Assembly (NCBI RefSeq): GCF_003574315.2
Contig: NZ_AP025739.1
Coordinates: forward strand, 620,001-684,000
Reading direction: 5' to 3'
DNA: 64,000 bases
Source: Capsulimonas corticalis
GTDB taxonomy: Bacteria > Armatimonadota > Armatimonadia > Armatimonadales > Capsulimonadaceae
The notes under the pieces were generated by a model. The model was given only the letters and a program-made list of their open reading frames with translations. It was not told the origin of the DNA and did not search any database. Made by a program: the position numbers and the translations under genes. Shown here one piece after another: positions 7,712 to 16,328 of this stretch (the first letter of the stretch is position 1; the number at the start of each line of letters is the position of its first letter).

Positions 7712-9619
7712 CTAATCCACAGGCGCCGAAATGGTGGGCTTTGTGGCGGGCGCGGCGATGCCGATGGTGTCGATCGAGACGTGTGTCGGCGGGAGCTTCT
7801 TCTTTTTGTGGTCCGCCCAGTCCACCAGATCCGGCGCATCCGGCGTCAGGTGCATCTCCAATACGGCCATTTTCGCCAGGTTGTGCACGACGGGCGCGGC
7901 GACGGCGGCGCCCCAGTGCACGCCCTGCGGTTCGAAGACGGCGCAGAGGATGACCAGGCGCGGCTTGGACAGCGGGACCATGCCGATGAACGATGCGACA
8001 TATCGAGGATCGCGGTATCCGTGCGGGCCGGCGACCTGCGCGGAGCCGGTCTTGCCGCCGACGCTGAATCCGGCGATCTGCGCGGGCTTCCCGGTTCCCT
8101 CCTGCACGACCGTGCCGAGCATGGAGCAGACCGTTTCGGCCGTCTGCGGATCTACCACCTGTCGGATCGCTTCCGGCTGAACCTGCGTTTCTTCCTCGCC
8201 TTTGCGCGTCGCCTTGATGATATGGGGCCGCATCATCACGCCATGATTGGCGATCGCGCCATACGCGGTCGCCATTTGCAGCGGCGTCACGGCGACGCCC
8301 TGACCAAACGTAATATTCGCGAACTGAATTTTAGACCAGCCGACGCTGCCGGTGTACTTGTTAAACTCGTCGGGAGACTTCAGCCAGGACTTCTGCTCGC
8401 CGGGCAGGCCGCTATGCGCGTAGTCCATAAATCCGAAGGCCTGCAAATACTTGTACAAGTTATCCGGGCCAATCTTTAACCCGAATTGCGCCATGCCGAT
8501 GTTGCAGGACTCTTTGAGGACGCCGCGCAGGTTCTCCGTGCCATGATGTCCGTAGTAGGGCGGATCCTGGGCGCAGTGGATCGTGTGGCCGCCATATTGC
8601 CATACGGCGTTGCAGGTCACATAATCGTTCATGACGCCCAGCCCCTTGGTCTGGACGACGGCCGCCGATGTGATCGTCTTCATCGTCGATCCCGGCTCAT
8701 ACAGGTCGGACACGGCGCCGTTGCGCCAGAGCGCGGACGCCGCGAGTCCCTGCGCCTGAGTCAGCGGTCCGGGCGGCTTGGGGGAGTTAGGATCGAAGGT
8801 CGGCGCATTCGACAGCGCCAAAATCTCGCCATTGCGCGGATCGAGGATGATCACGACGCCGCTCTTAGCGTTGTGAGCTTTGACGGCGGCGGCGAGTTCG
8901 GTGTCGGCGGCGTGCTGGAGGCTTTTGTCGATCGTGAGCACGAGATCGGCGCCGTTCACCGGTTCCGTCTGGCGACGGATCGTGCCGGGAAGGAACCGCC
9001 CGACCGGGTCGACTTCGCCGACCAGCAGCCCGTCGCGGCCGCTCAGCAGCTTGTCCTGGCTGTGCTCCAGTCCTTCCACGCCATTGGAATCGCGATCGGT
9101 GAAGCCGAGCATCTGCGCCGCCAGCGAACCGTTGGGATAGGAGCGGCGGGTGTCGGGGCCGACGCCGATTCCGCGCAGGCGCAGATCCTTGACCTGGTTT
9201 CCAAGCTCCAGCGAGGCGTGGCGCATCAGCGAAACATAGCGGCGGCGCTTGTTGGGGCCGGGATCGAGCTTCTGCTCCAGAAGGGTCTGATCCATGCCGA
9301 GCAGCGGCGCCAGCGAGGCGGCGACCGCCGCGCGGTCCTGCACGTCGCGCGGGTCGGCGTAGATTTCTTTGGCGGGGACATTGATGGCGAGGACATCGCC
9401 GTTGCGGTCGACAAGCTGGCCGCGGCTGGCGGGCAGAATATTCTTGTTGACGCGGACGGCGTCCGCCTGCGCCACAAAATAGGAGTGCCGGATCGTTTGC
9501 AGATAAAACAAACGTCCGGCTAACAGGAGATTCGCCGCCGCCACCGCCGCGAAGACCGCGACGGCGCGCGGCCTAATGACCGAAAGATGCTGATGGGATG
9601 TTGACTGAGTTCGCGCCAC
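7712..9619 (-). CDS. ftsI: class B penicillin-binding protein (FtsI/SpoVD-type transpeptidase)
   Basis: Septal peptidoglycan transpeptidase, membrane anchored with the catalytic domain outside the membrane. The 635-residue protein has one N-terminal transmembrane helix (about residues 17-40), a PBP dimerisation domain (about 55-220) and a transpeptidase domain. The three active-site motifs are STMK at about 311, SCN at about 371 and KTG at about 523. There is no PASTA domain; the tail is short and Pro-rich. The start is GTG at 9619 with GAGGG 9 nt upstream, inside the end of the ftsL-like gene (47-bp overlap). Its place in the dcw cluster argues for the division enzyme rather than the elongasome PBP2. 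Confidence 0.92.
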   Translation of the reverse strand: MARTQSTSHQHLSVIRPRAVAVFAAVAAANLLLAGRLFYLQTIRHSYFVAQADAVRVNKNILPASRGQLVDRNGDVLAINVPAKEIYADPRDVQDRAAVAASLAPLLGMDQTLLEQKLDPGPNKRRRYVSLMRHASLELGNQVKDLRLRGIGVGPDTRRSYPNGSLAAQMLGFTDRDSNGVEGLEHSQDKLLSGRDGLLVGEVDPVGRFLPGTIRRQTEPVNGADLVLTIDKSLQHAADTELAAAVKAHNAKSGVVIILDPRNGEILALSNAPTFDPNSPKPPGPLTQAQGLAASALWRNGAVSDLYEPGSTMKTITSAAVVQTKGLGVMNDYVTCNAVWQYGGHTIHCAQDPPYYGHHGTENLRGVLKESCNIGMAQFGLKIGPDNLYKYLQAFGFMDYAHSGLPGEQKSWLKSPDEFNKYTGSVGWSKIQFANITFGQGVAVTPLQMATAYGAIANHGVMMRPHIIKATRKGEEETQVQPEAIRQVVDPQTAETVCSMLGTVVQEGTGKPAQIAGFSVGGKTGSAQVAGPHGYRDPRYVASFIGMVPLSKPRLVILCAVFEPQGVHWGAAVAAPVVHNLAKMAVLEMHLTPDAPDLVDWADHKKKKLPPTHVSIDTIGIAAPATKPTISAPVD

Positions 9620-10190
9620 TGCTCGCCACCCTCGGGAACTGATCGCCCGCCTGACCGATTGTAGTAGAGTTAGCCTGCACGGCGGCGCCGTTCTGACCGA
9701 TGTAACAGACCTGGTTCGCGCCGGGCGTCATGCCCAGCGACTTGGCCTGCGCGACAATGCGGTCGGGGCTCTGGACCTGGGCAAGCTGAGCGCGCAGCGT
9801 CTGATTGTCCTGGCTGAGCTGGCGAAGCTGAACGCGGGCGTGCGACTGCGCCAGACCCAAATTGGTGACGCGGGCGTAGGCGGCGAGGTAAATCACAAGA
9901 ATGGCGCAGAAGATTGTGGTACAGGTTCCCGCCGCCATCATGAGGCGCGCTTCCGAACGCGCCAGACGGTCGACGGATTTGCGCTTCTGCGACGGCCTTA
10001 CGCTCGCCGGCGCGGACTCGGCGGTCCGGTACGGCGACGGCGCGGCGGCCGGCGATATGTATAAAGATCGTTCCGCTCTCCGCGGTGTCGATGCGACACT
10101 GCGTGGTACTGTCACGGCTTGCGTTTCCAGCATAGCGTACTCCCTGGCGCTTCGTCCCAAAGTTGCAGGTTGGTCTTCAGTCAGCGGCAT
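9573..10190 (-). CDS. ftsL: FtsL-like divisome protein
   Basis: A 205-residue bitopic protein with a Pro/Ala/Ser-rich cytoplasmic part of about 85 residues, one transmembrane helix (about 88-108, TTIFCAILVIYLAAYARV) and a short coiled coil (LRQLSQDNQTLRAQLAQV) typical of FtsL/DivIC. FtsL works with FtsB and FtsQ to activate FtsW-FtsI. Sequence conservation is low, so the call rests on topology and on its place between rsmH and ftsI. The Gln/Asn/Ser-rich C-terminal tail of about 60 residues is longer than usual. It starts 4 bp after the rsmH stop. Confidence 0.75.
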   Translation of the reverse strand: MPLTEDQPATLGRSAREYAMLETQAVTVPRSVASTPRRAERSLYISPAAAPSPYRTAESAPASVRPSQKRKSVDRLARSEARLMMAAGTCTTIFCAILVIYLAAYARVTNLGLAQSHARVQLRQLSQDNQTLRAQLAQVQSPDRIVAQAKSLGMTPGANQVCYIGQNGAAVQANSTTIGQAGDQFPRVASSGANSVNIPSASFGH

Positions 10191-10194
10191 TGGT

Positions 10195-11130
10195 TTACAA
10201 TCGTCGGGCCACCCGTAGTTTTGCGCTTCTGGCGCGCGGGTTGGCGCTGATTTCGCCGGCGTCCGGCGTCACGGGCTTCTTCGTCACCAGTTCCACGATC
10301 GCGGGGGGCCGCACACCGTACGGCCCCTCGCCGGCTCCTCGCCCGGAAAGCCTCGTGAATAACTGTTTGACGATTCTGTCTTCGAGCGAGTGATAGGAAA
10401 GCACCGCGATCACGCCGTCTTTACCTAGACGGTCTATTGTGCTTTCCAGCGCATGTCCGAGAATGGACAATTCGTCATTTACGGCGATCCTCAGCGCCTG
10501 AAAGGTGCGCGTCGCCGCGTGCGTGTCGGGCGGCCGGGCCGCGGCGGGGATGGCCGCATGCACGGTCTCCACCAGCTGTCCCACCGTCCGGTAAGGCTCG
10601 GCCGCTCTGCGCTCCACCACGAAGCGCGCGATCCGAGAGGCCCACTTTTCATCCGAGTTATCGCGAATCAGCGTGGTGAGCGCCCGCTCATCCAGCGTGT
10701 TCAACAGATCCGCCGCCGTGTCGCCGCCATGCGTCGTATTCATCCGCATGTCTAACTCCGCGCCGGGATCCTTGAACGAAAATCCCCGCGACGGCGTATC
10801 CAATTGGTGCGACGAGACGCCCAGATCGAACAGCGCGCCGTCAATCTTGTCGATTCCAACGCCATCCAGCGCCTGCGCGATCGCATCAAACCGAGAATGC
10901 ACGAGCGTAACGATCTCGCCGAACGGCGCCAGATTTCGTCCGGCTTCCGCGAGCGCCGCCGGGTCCTGATCGATCCCAATGAGCCGTCCGCCCGGCGCCA
11001 GATGCGCCGCCACCGCAGCAGCGTGCCCCCCGGCGCCCAGCGTTCCATCCACAAAAATTTTGCCGGGCCCCGGCTCCATCAGCTCCACGACCGCGTCACG
11101 GAGGACTGGAATATGGTAAGGTAGGTCCAT
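10195..11130 (-). CDS. rsmH: RsmH, 16S rRNA (cytosine1402-N4)-methyltransferase
   Basis: RsmH (MraW) uses SAM to methylate N4 of C1402 in 16S rRNA, fine-tuning the P-site. The 311-residue protein has the SAM-binding loop VDGTLGAGGHAAAV near residue 28, the FDLGVSSHQLD motif and the C-terminal YHSLEDRIVKQ signature. Its partner RsmI, which methylates the 2'-O of the same nucleotide, is encoded 1.6 kb upstream at 12708-13568. The start overlaps the mraZ stop by one base (TAATG). Confidence 0.96.
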   Translation of the reverse strand: MDLPYHIPVLRDAVVELMEPGPGKIFVDGTLGAGGHAAAVAAHLAPGGRLIGIDQDPAALAEAGRNLAPFGEIVTLVHSRFDAIAQALDGVGIDKIDGALFDLGVSSHQLDTPSRGFSFKDPGAELDMRMNTTHGGDTAADLLNTLDERALTTLIRDNSDEKWASRIARFVVERRAAEPYRTVGQLVETVHAAIPAAARPPDTHAATRTFQALRIAVNDELSILGHALESTIDRLGKDGVIAVLSYHSLEDRIVKQLFTRLSGRGAGEGPYGVRPPAIVELVTKKPVTPDAGEISANPRARSAKLRVARRL

Positions 11131-11558
11131 TACGCAATCCCGACTTCACGAGCCGAGAAGCTGATCATCTCATCGGTCAGTTCGTCGTTGTATCGTTCCC
11201 ATGCGTCGCTCGCCCAGATTTCGATCCGCGCGCTCGCGCCGACGATCACGACATCGCCCTGCTCGCCGATCTTCGCCCAGTCCCGCAGTTTGCTGGGGAT
11301 GGCGACGCGTCCCTGGCCGTCCACGCTGGACTCGGTCGATGTAAAAAACCGCTGCAATCGGATGGTGTGCTCGTCGAGCTGGCGCTGCTTGTTCAGGGTA
11401 TCGCTGAGCTGCTTGTAAGCCGCCTCGGTATACACGAAAATACAGCCGCCGACTCCTTTAGTCATGTAGAAGCGTTCACCCAAGGAAGATCGAAACTTGG
11501 TCGGGATGATCACGCGCCCCTTGTCGTCAACGCTGTGGTCGAACTCCCCCTGAAACAC
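11130..11558 (-). CDS. mraZ: MraZ, transcriptional regulator of the dcw cluster
   Basis: MraZ is a ring-forming DNA-binding repressor of the mraZ promoter and also acts on nucleoid and ribosome biology in some species. The 142-residue protein has two SpoVT/AbrB-like repeats marked by HSVDDKGRVIIP and SSVDGQGRVAIP. Two adjacent GTG codons are possible starts. I chose the one at 11558 because it gives the usual MF-x-G N-terminus and leaves GGAGG 7 nt upstream; the one at 11561 leaves only 4 nt. The upstream DNA carries a matching operator. Confidence 0.94.
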   Translation of the reverse strand: MFQGEFDHSVDDKGRVIIPTKFRSSLGERFYMTKGVGGCIFVYTEAAYKQLSDTLNKQRQLDEHTIRLQRFFTSTESSVDGQGRVAIPSKLRDWAKIGEQGDVVIVGASARIEIWASDAWERYNDELTDEMISFSAREVGIA

Positions 11559-11594
11559 CACTCGTCCTCCACTCAGTCACCACTTCCCACCACT
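11558..11594 (-). promoter_or_regulatory. candidate MraZ operator: four AGTGG direct repeats
   Basis: Reading the minus strand, AGTGG occurs four times with 10, 11 and 11 bp between starts (plus-strand CCACT at 11590, 11580, 11569 and 11558). Helical-turn spacing of GTGG-containing repeats ahead of mraZ matches MraZ boxes described in other bacteria. The repeats begin just after the predicted transcription start and run into the start codon, a position suited to autorepression. Confidence 0.75.
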
Positions 11595-11603
11595 TTCGTC
11601 ACA

Positions 11604-11633
11604 ATCATACGGTATATCCACGAAAATTGTCAA
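11604..11633 (-). promoter_or_regulatory. sigma70-type promoter of the dcw operon
   Basis: On the minus strand TTGACA (11633-11628) is separated by 18 bp from TATGAT (11609-11604). Transcription should begin near 11597, giving a leader of about 40 nt that consists largely of the MraZ repeats. Confidence 0.8.
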
Positions 11634-12140
11634 GGCGTCTCCATAAATATTTTTTTAATATTTACCGACAATGTAATGCTACATTTCGTTTTACGCACAG
11701 ATGTTCTCCACTAGATATTGACAAATTGATGAACAGGACACCAGATACTGATCCAACTTAATTTTATGGCGCTCTGCTAAAGATAATTTAGAAAAATGGG
11801 ACGCGCCACCACTGTCACACTTTGGGGGTTTGTGAGCTCGGCGGGATAAGACGGATGTTCGGAGAGGATTTTGCGCCCTCTCAGAGTGAAATGTTCGCCC
11901 CCTCGCAATGGGAACGTGGTATTTCGTGTCAAAGCAGGCGAGCAAATGAAAATCGACGGGCGATTCGGAGTGTAACGCCGCCGCGCGCCGAGGGACTGCG
12001 CGCCCGCTCGTCATGGAAAATGACGCCGCGCCGGGCGTAATGCGTTCGTTGAGACAAATTGTTAAGAGAAGATTAAAAAATTAAAATCTGTACTCGAAAA
12101 ATAAAATTCGCGTTTGCGGGCGATCCCGGCCATCGACGGC
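11634..12140. other. gene-free interval, no supported feature
   Basis: About 500 bp between the dcw promoter and the terminator of the 12200 gene. It is AT-rich from 11640 to 11800 (with ATATTTTTTTAATATTT at 11648) and GC-richer after that. Short open frames exist but have no ribosome site or recognisable sequence. The AT-rich part may serve as an UP-like or bending region for the mraZ promoter. Confidence 0.5.
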
Positions 12141-12176
12141 AAAAAGGCTCCCCAACCGCTCAGCGGTCGAGGAGCC
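12141..12176 (-). terminator. intrinsic terminator
   Basis: On the minus strand GGCTCC (12176-12171) pairs with GGAGCC (12151-12146), with an inner AGCGGT/ACCGCT-type hairpin, followed by a TTTTT run. It lies 24 bp after the stop of the gene ending at 12200. Confidence 0.8.
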
Positions 12177-12199
12177 TTTCTTAAGGTCAATAGCGAAGA

Positions 12200-12571
12200 T
12201 CAGTGGTGCGCGACGGCGTTTTGCGCGCGCTCGATCTGCCGGCGGCGCTGGCGCTGGACCTGGAGCGGCTGAAGGTCGACACATCGCGCGATCGCTTCCA
12301 GGCCCCGGGCGCGCACGGCTTCGAGGACGACTGGCAGCAGCTTCTGCTCGATATAGTCCGCGTACAGCTCGTTGTAGTTAGCGGCTTCCACGGCGGCGGT
12401 CCACTTCACGCCGAAGCGACGCTCGCCTTCCGGGAAGACGAAAATCGTCGGACCGGTCCCGGTGCTCCACTCCACAATGGCGCGCGTGGCGCTGCGCGCC
12501 TTCCAAGAGTCCGCCTGGGTCCGCAGCGCCTCGATATCGTAAACCGGCTCCTGATGTAACTTTCGCTCCAT
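12200..12571 (-). CDS. hypothetical protein, 123 residues
   Basis: I do not recognise this protein. It is soluble, charged and mostly alpha-helical in appearance, with no signal peptide or membrane segment. A Trp- and Gly-containing middle (IVEWSTGTGPTIFVFPEGERRFGVKW) lies between helical ends, and the C-terminus is Arg/Gln-rich. I chose the ATG at 12571, preceded by AGGAG about 12 nt upstream; an in-frame TTG at 12592 would overlap that site. A good terminator follows. Open frame plus terminator suggests a real monocistronic gene. Confidence 0.65.
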   Translation of the reverse strand: MERKLHQEPVYDIEALRTQADSWKARSATRAIVEWSTGTGPTIFVFPEGERRFGVKWTAAVEAANYNELYADYIEQKLLPVVLEAVRARGLEAIARCVDLQPLQVQRQRRRQIERAQNAVAHH

Positions 12572-12707
12572 GCGCGCTTGTTTCTCCTGCAAAAAACTGG
12601 TTGGGCAGCATTTCGCCCATCTCGCCGATATTATAGCACACTCACACGCGGTTTATGACCGTGACCTACCCCCGGCAACGCGAAGCGCCGGGGGAGATCA
12701 TATAGGG

Positions 12708-13568
12708 TCACTTTTTCAAAGCCAGCATCGCCGCATACACATCGCGCTTTGAGAGTTTCAAATCCGTGCTGACCTGACGCACGGCGTCGCGCTCGCTGGC
12801 GCCGCCGGCGACGGCGGATTTGAGGGCCGCGAGCATGCGTTCTTCGGGGCTGAGCTCGATCTCTTCGGGCGCCGTCACCGTGGCGGCGTCCCGGCCGGCG
12901 ACGACGATGGTGATTTCGCCGCGCGCTTCGTTCTTGATGAAGTGGGCCAGCACCTCGCTCAAGGGACCGCGCACAAACTCTTCGAACTTCTTCGTCAGCT
13001 CGCGCCCCACGGCGGCGGGGCGGTCGGGACCGAAGATGTCGCGCATGTCCGCGAGCGTTTCCCGGGTGCGGTTGGGCGCTTCGTAAAAGATCAGAGTGCG
13101 GGTTTCCTCGGCGGCGAAGGCGGTGAGCTTCTCGCGGCGGTCGGATTTCGTGCGCGGTAGGAATCCTTCGAAGGCGAAGCGCGCGGGGGGCAGGCCGCTG
13201 CCCACCAGCGCGCTCAGGACGGCGCTGGCGCCGGGGATGGGGACGACGGTCACGCCGGCCTCGATGGCGGCCCGGACCAGCTCGACGCCGGGATCGGAGA
13301 CGCCGGGAGTGCCGGCGTCGGTCACCAGCGCGATCGACTGCCCGTTTTCGGCCATCCGATGCACGAGGTGATCCGCGCGGTCGGCTTCGCTGTGCTGGTG
13401 GAAAGAGATCAGCGGCGTGGTGATTTCAAAGTGGGCGAGCAGCTTGAGGGTGTGTCGGGTGTCTTCGGCCGCGACAAGATCGGCTTCCTTGAGGATGCGC
13501 AGGGCGCGCAGCGTGATATCCTCCAGGTTGCCGATCGGGGTCGCGACGATGTAGAGAGTTCCTGGCAA
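12708..13568 (-). CDS. rsmI: RsmI, 16S rRNA (cytidine1402-2'-O)-methyltransferase
   Basis: RsmI methylates the ribose 2'-OH of C1402 in 16S rRNA, the nucleotide that RsmH also modifies. The 286-residue tetrapyrrole-methylase-fold protein has GTLYIVATPIGNLEDIT at the N-terminus, AEDTRHTLKLL, the SAM-site stretch LVTDAGTPGVSDPG near residue 80 and VPIPGASAVLSAL. The family N-terminus fits only the TTG at 13568, so the start codon is TTG, 4 bp after the stop of the parvulin gene. The two are probably co-transcribed. The C-terminal helix ends shortly before a GC hairpin at 12668-12693 that lacks a U-run. Confidence 0.93.
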   Translation of the reverse strand: MPGTLYIVATPIGNLEDITLRALRILKEADLVAAEDTRHTLKLLAHFEITTPLISFHQHSEADRADHLVHRMAENGQSIALVTDAGTPGVSDPGVELVRAAIEAGVTVVPIPGASAVLSALVGSGLPPARFAFEGFLPRTKSDRREKLTAFAAEETRTLIFYEAPNRTRETLADMRDIFGPDRPAAVGRELTKKFEEFVRGPLSEVLAHFIKNEARGEITIVVAGRDAATVTAPEEIELSPEERMLAALKSAVAGGASERDAVRQVSTDLKLSKRDVYAAMLALKK

Positions 13569-13572
13569 GGCG

Positions 13573-15246
13573 CTACTGCGCCGGCTTCGGAGCGGGCGCG
13601 GACGGCGCGGTTCCCGCAGTCGCCTTCACGCCGCTCGCCGGGGGCGTGGTGATGTGGATCGCGCCGGCAGGGACACCGGTCGGCGCCGTCACTACGGTTG
13701 GAGCGCCGGCGGGGCCGCCCGGCATGCCCGGTCCGCCGAAGTTGTTCGCCGGCTGCGGGTGCTGCTTCTGGTAGTCCGCCATCCACTGCTGCTCCTGCTT
13801 GACGAGCTCCGGATGCTTCATCTGCATGTAGTTCATCATCAGCATCTGATGCAATTGCTGATCGTCCCATGCCTGCTTGGAAGCCGCCTGGAACTGCTCG
13901 ATCGCCTGGGCGTCGTTCTTCTGCTTCATGTAGAGCTGGCCGAGCGTCATGTGCAACTGCGCGTCGTCCGTGTGCGCGAGCGCCGCCTTGAAGTAGTTGA
14001 TGGCGTCGTTGTCCTGGTGCAGCTGGCCGGCGATCTGGCCCATCAGGATATTGATGGACGCCGCATCGCTGCTCTTGGGATTCTTCGCGAGCGCCGTCTG
14101 GTAGTCGGCCAGCGCGGCCTTCATCAGCGCGTCTCGGCTTGGCTGATCCTTCGCGGAAAGCGACTGCATGATGGAGTGGCCGCCTCGAATCGCGGGGTCG
14201 TTGATGGTGATCTTGACGCCGGGATCGTCCTTCAGTCCTTTTTCAAAGGTATCCCACGCTTTGCCCTGCTGGGCTTGCGTGTACTGGGCCGTCAGGCTCG
14301 CCTTGTTCTTGTCGAAGTCCTTTGGCAGGTTGTCCCGAACTTCGTCCAGTTTGATGATGAAGTAACCGTACTGGGGAGACTTCACCAGATCCGGCGTCAC
14401 CTGTCCCGGCTGAAGCGTGAACGCGGCCTTCTTGAACTCATCGACATACGTGGTGTTCTGATCGATCCAGCCGTCGTCGCCGCCCTTATCCTTGGTGCCT
14501 GGATCTTCCGAATACTGCTTGGCGAGCGCGGCGAAGTCCGCGCCCGGCGCCTTGGCCTTCGCCAGGATGTCCTGCGCCTGCTTGAGCGCCTGCTCGTCGC
14601 TGCGCTTCTTGTTGTCGATCAGGATATGGCGGGTGTGGTACTGGCGGTAGGAGTTACGGACATCTTGTTCGGTCACGGGAACCGCGTTCTTGACCTTGTC
14701 CTGAAGCTTCTGAAGCAGCACGGACTGGCGCAGGGCGTCATTGTCCACGCGCTCGGTGAATGTCGGCTCGCCGGCCTTGGCGTACGCCGCATCGATATCG
14801 GCGATCGTCGCCGTCTTCGGCAGGCTCAGCTTCGTTCGGATGTCATACTGCGTGGCGATATTCTCGCGCGCCTTCGCGAGTTCCGCGTCGGAGACCGTCA
14901 AGCCCTGCTTTTCCGCCGTCTGCATATCCAATTTGGTCTGCATGAGCTGATCGAAGCCGCGCACGCCCAGGAAACCGTCCTGCATGATGCTGGAAGGCTG
15001 TCCCGACATTTGCTGCATCTGGCGCAGGTTTTCAATTTCCTTATCATACTCGGAGCGCTTGATGTCGAGACCATTGACGGTCGCCACCACCTCATCTCCG
15101 TTCGCTGCGGAGTTGGAGACTGCGGCGCCGCCGCGCAGGCTGCTTCCCAAGTTACTGAATGTGGTGATAACCATGGCGACGGTAACGAACCCCATAACCC
15201 ATGGCGCGCTGCGCTTGAACGACTCGCGCATCGTATTCAAAGACAT
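13573..15246 (-). CDS. membrane-anchored parvulin-type peptidyl-prolyl isomerase with TPR tail
   Basis: A 557-residue SurA/PpiD/PrsA-like folding factor that should act outside the cytoplasmic membrane. Order: cytoplasmic stub and transmembrane helix (about 14-34), SurA-N-like helical chaperone domain (about 50-200), parvulin domain (about 205-320, with YHTRHILIDNKK, DFAALAKQYSED and KGGDDGWI), TPR-like helices (about 380-500) and a Pro/Ala/Gly-rich tail. The TPR extension after the isomerase is not part of classic SurA, PpiD or PrsA and may bind client proteins. The start ATG at 15246 has AGGAAG 7-8 nt upstream. It precedes rsmI by 4 bp. Confidence 0.85.
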   Translation of the reverse strand: MSLNTMRESFKRSAPWVMGFVTVAMVITTFSNLGSSLRGGAAVSNSAANGDEVVATVNGLDIKRSEYDKEIENLRQMQQMSGQPSSIMQDGFLGVRGFDQLMQTKLDMQTAEKQGLTVSDAELAKARENIATQYDIRTKLSLPKTATIADIDAAYAKAGEPTFTERVDNDALRQSVLLQKLQDKVKNAVPVTEQDVRNSYRQYHTRHILIDNKKRSDEQALKQAQDILAKAKAPGADFAALAKQYSEDPGTKDKGGDDGWIDQNTTYVDEFKKAAFTLQPGQVTPDLVKSPQYGYFIIKLDEVRDNLPKDFDKNKASLTAQYTQAQQGKAWDTFEKGLKDDPGVKITINDPAIRGGHSIMQSLSAKDQPSRDALMKAALADYQTALAKNPKSSDAASINILMGQIAGQLHQDNDAINYFKAALAHTDDAQLHMTLGQLYMKQKNDAQAIEQFQAASKQAWDDQQLHQMLMMNYMQMKHPELVKQEQQWMADYQKQHPQPANNFGGPGMPGGPAGAPTVVTAPTGVPAGAIHITTPPASGVKATAGTAPSAPAPKPAQ

Positions 15247-15313
15247 CTTTTTCTTCCTACTTCAGGCCTCGCCGCCTGTTCGAGATTCGTGCCAAAACGA
15301 GAGGTGGCCCGGA

Positions 15314-15476
15314 GGCCCTCACCCGGCCCTTCGCCAACTCTCTTCATTCGGGGAGAGGGTTAGGAGTAAGATTGGGATCTTTGATCCAAAAGATCTTATC
15401 ACTAAAACTCTGACTCCCCCTCTCCCAATTTTGGGAGAGCCCGGTACCCGCTTGCGGGTGGAGGGGGGTGAGGGCC
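15314..15476. repeat. 163-bp palindromic element with 11-bp terminal inverted repeats
   Basis: The ends are GGCCCTCACCC (15314-15324) and GGGTGAGGGCC (15466-15476). Internal palindromes include GATC-rich TGATCCAAAAGATC and CTCTCCCAATTTTGGGAGAG. It fills the gap between the parvulin gene and the sugar isomerase gene and differs from the arabinose-region repeat. It looks like a small non-coding mobile or REP-type element. Confidence 0.6.
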
Positions 15477-15482
15477 AATCGC

Positions 15483-16328
15483 CTATCCCACCAGCTTAAT
15501 CAAGCCTTCCAGACATGCGCGCGACGATGCTTCCTTGGTCCCGTGGCCGCCGTAGTGCGTCTCCAGAGACAGATAACCGTCGTAGCCCGAATCGCGCAGG
15601 GCCTGGATCTGGCCGGGGAAATCGATGGAGCCCTGCCCCACCACGGTCCATTCCGGCGTAATCTTTCCCGTGGGAACGACGGCGTCCTTCACGTGCACAT
15701 GTACGATGAAGTCCTTGATCGCTTCGTAGCCCGTGGGAAACGGCTTCTCGCCATCGAAAAAGGCGTTGCCGGGATCCCAGATGGAGCGCAGGGCTTTGGA
15801 GCCGACTTCTTCCAATACGCGCGCCGTCTGCGCGCCGGTTCCAAGATAACAGGAATGCTCGTTCTCCAGCCCCAGAATGATCCCCTCGCGCTCCGCCAGC
15901 GCCACGGGCTCGGCGAATGCGTCCACGATCAATTCTTCCACCTGCGGCGTCAGCGCACCGCGCTTCCAGAAGGAAAAGACCCGGACAAGGTTGGTGTCGA
16001 AAAACTTGGCCGCCGCGATCGCCCGCTCCAGAACCGTGATCTGATCGCCCAAGCCCCGTGCCGAGGCGCTGTGCATGGCGCCCAGCGGACCGTCCACTTC
16101 CTCGCCCGGCAGGTCACACTTGTAAAACGGGGAGGCAATGCCGACAACCTGCATGCCGCGCGCATCGATCAGATCCTTAGCTCGCCGCCAGTAATCCTCG
16201 GGCGCATCGACGATGTTCTTGTCCCAAATCTGCCGCAGTTCGACGCCTTGGACGCCATATTCGGCCATCACCTCGAGCGCATGGCCCAAGTCGGCGTCAA
16301 TTTCATCCGTAATGACCGCTAGCTTCAT
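15483..16328 (-). CDS. sugar phosphate isomerase/epimerase-like TIM barrel
   Basis: A 281-residue protein of the xylose-isomerase-like TIM barrel family (COG1082 type), probably a cytoplasmic sugar isomerase, epimerase or inosose dehydratase relative. Metal-ligand segments typical of the fold are visible: LGLENEHSCYLGTG near the middle, RSIWDPGNAFFDGE, and DYIV-like FIVHVHVKDAVV, then YLSLETHYGG near the end. The exact substrate cannot be told. The frame is open upstream to 16490, but MKLAVITDEID at 16328 has GGAGGGAAAGAG directly before it. The gene ends 7 bp from the 163-bp palindromic element. Confidence 0.85.
   Translation of the reverse strand: MKLAVITDEIDADLGHALEVMAEYGVQGVELRQIWDKNIVDAPEDYWRRAKDLIDARGMQVVGIASPFYKCDLPGEEVDGPLGAMHSASARGLGDQITVLERAIAAAKFFDTNLVRVFSFWKRGALTPQVEELIVDAFAEPVALAEREGIILGLENEHSCYLGTGAQTARVLEEVGSKALRSIWDPGNAFFDGEKPFPTGYEAIKDFIVHVHVKDAVVPTGKITPEWTVVGQGSIDFPGQIQALRDSGYDGYLSLETHYGGHGTKEASSRACLEGLIKLVG

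Noticed and set aside
11691-12014. Minus-strand 107-codon frame upstream of mraZ
   Set aside because: No ribosome site, no homology-like features, and it lies between a terminator and the dcw promoter.
12668-12693. Terminator between the 12200 gene and rsmI
   Set aside because: The CCCCCGGC/GCCGGGGG hairpin has no U-run on either strand, so I did not call a terminator.
13654-15363. A 569-codon plus-strand frame opposite the parvulin gene
   Set aside because: Low-complexity Leu/Val/Arg composition without motifs, fully antisense to a recognised gene.
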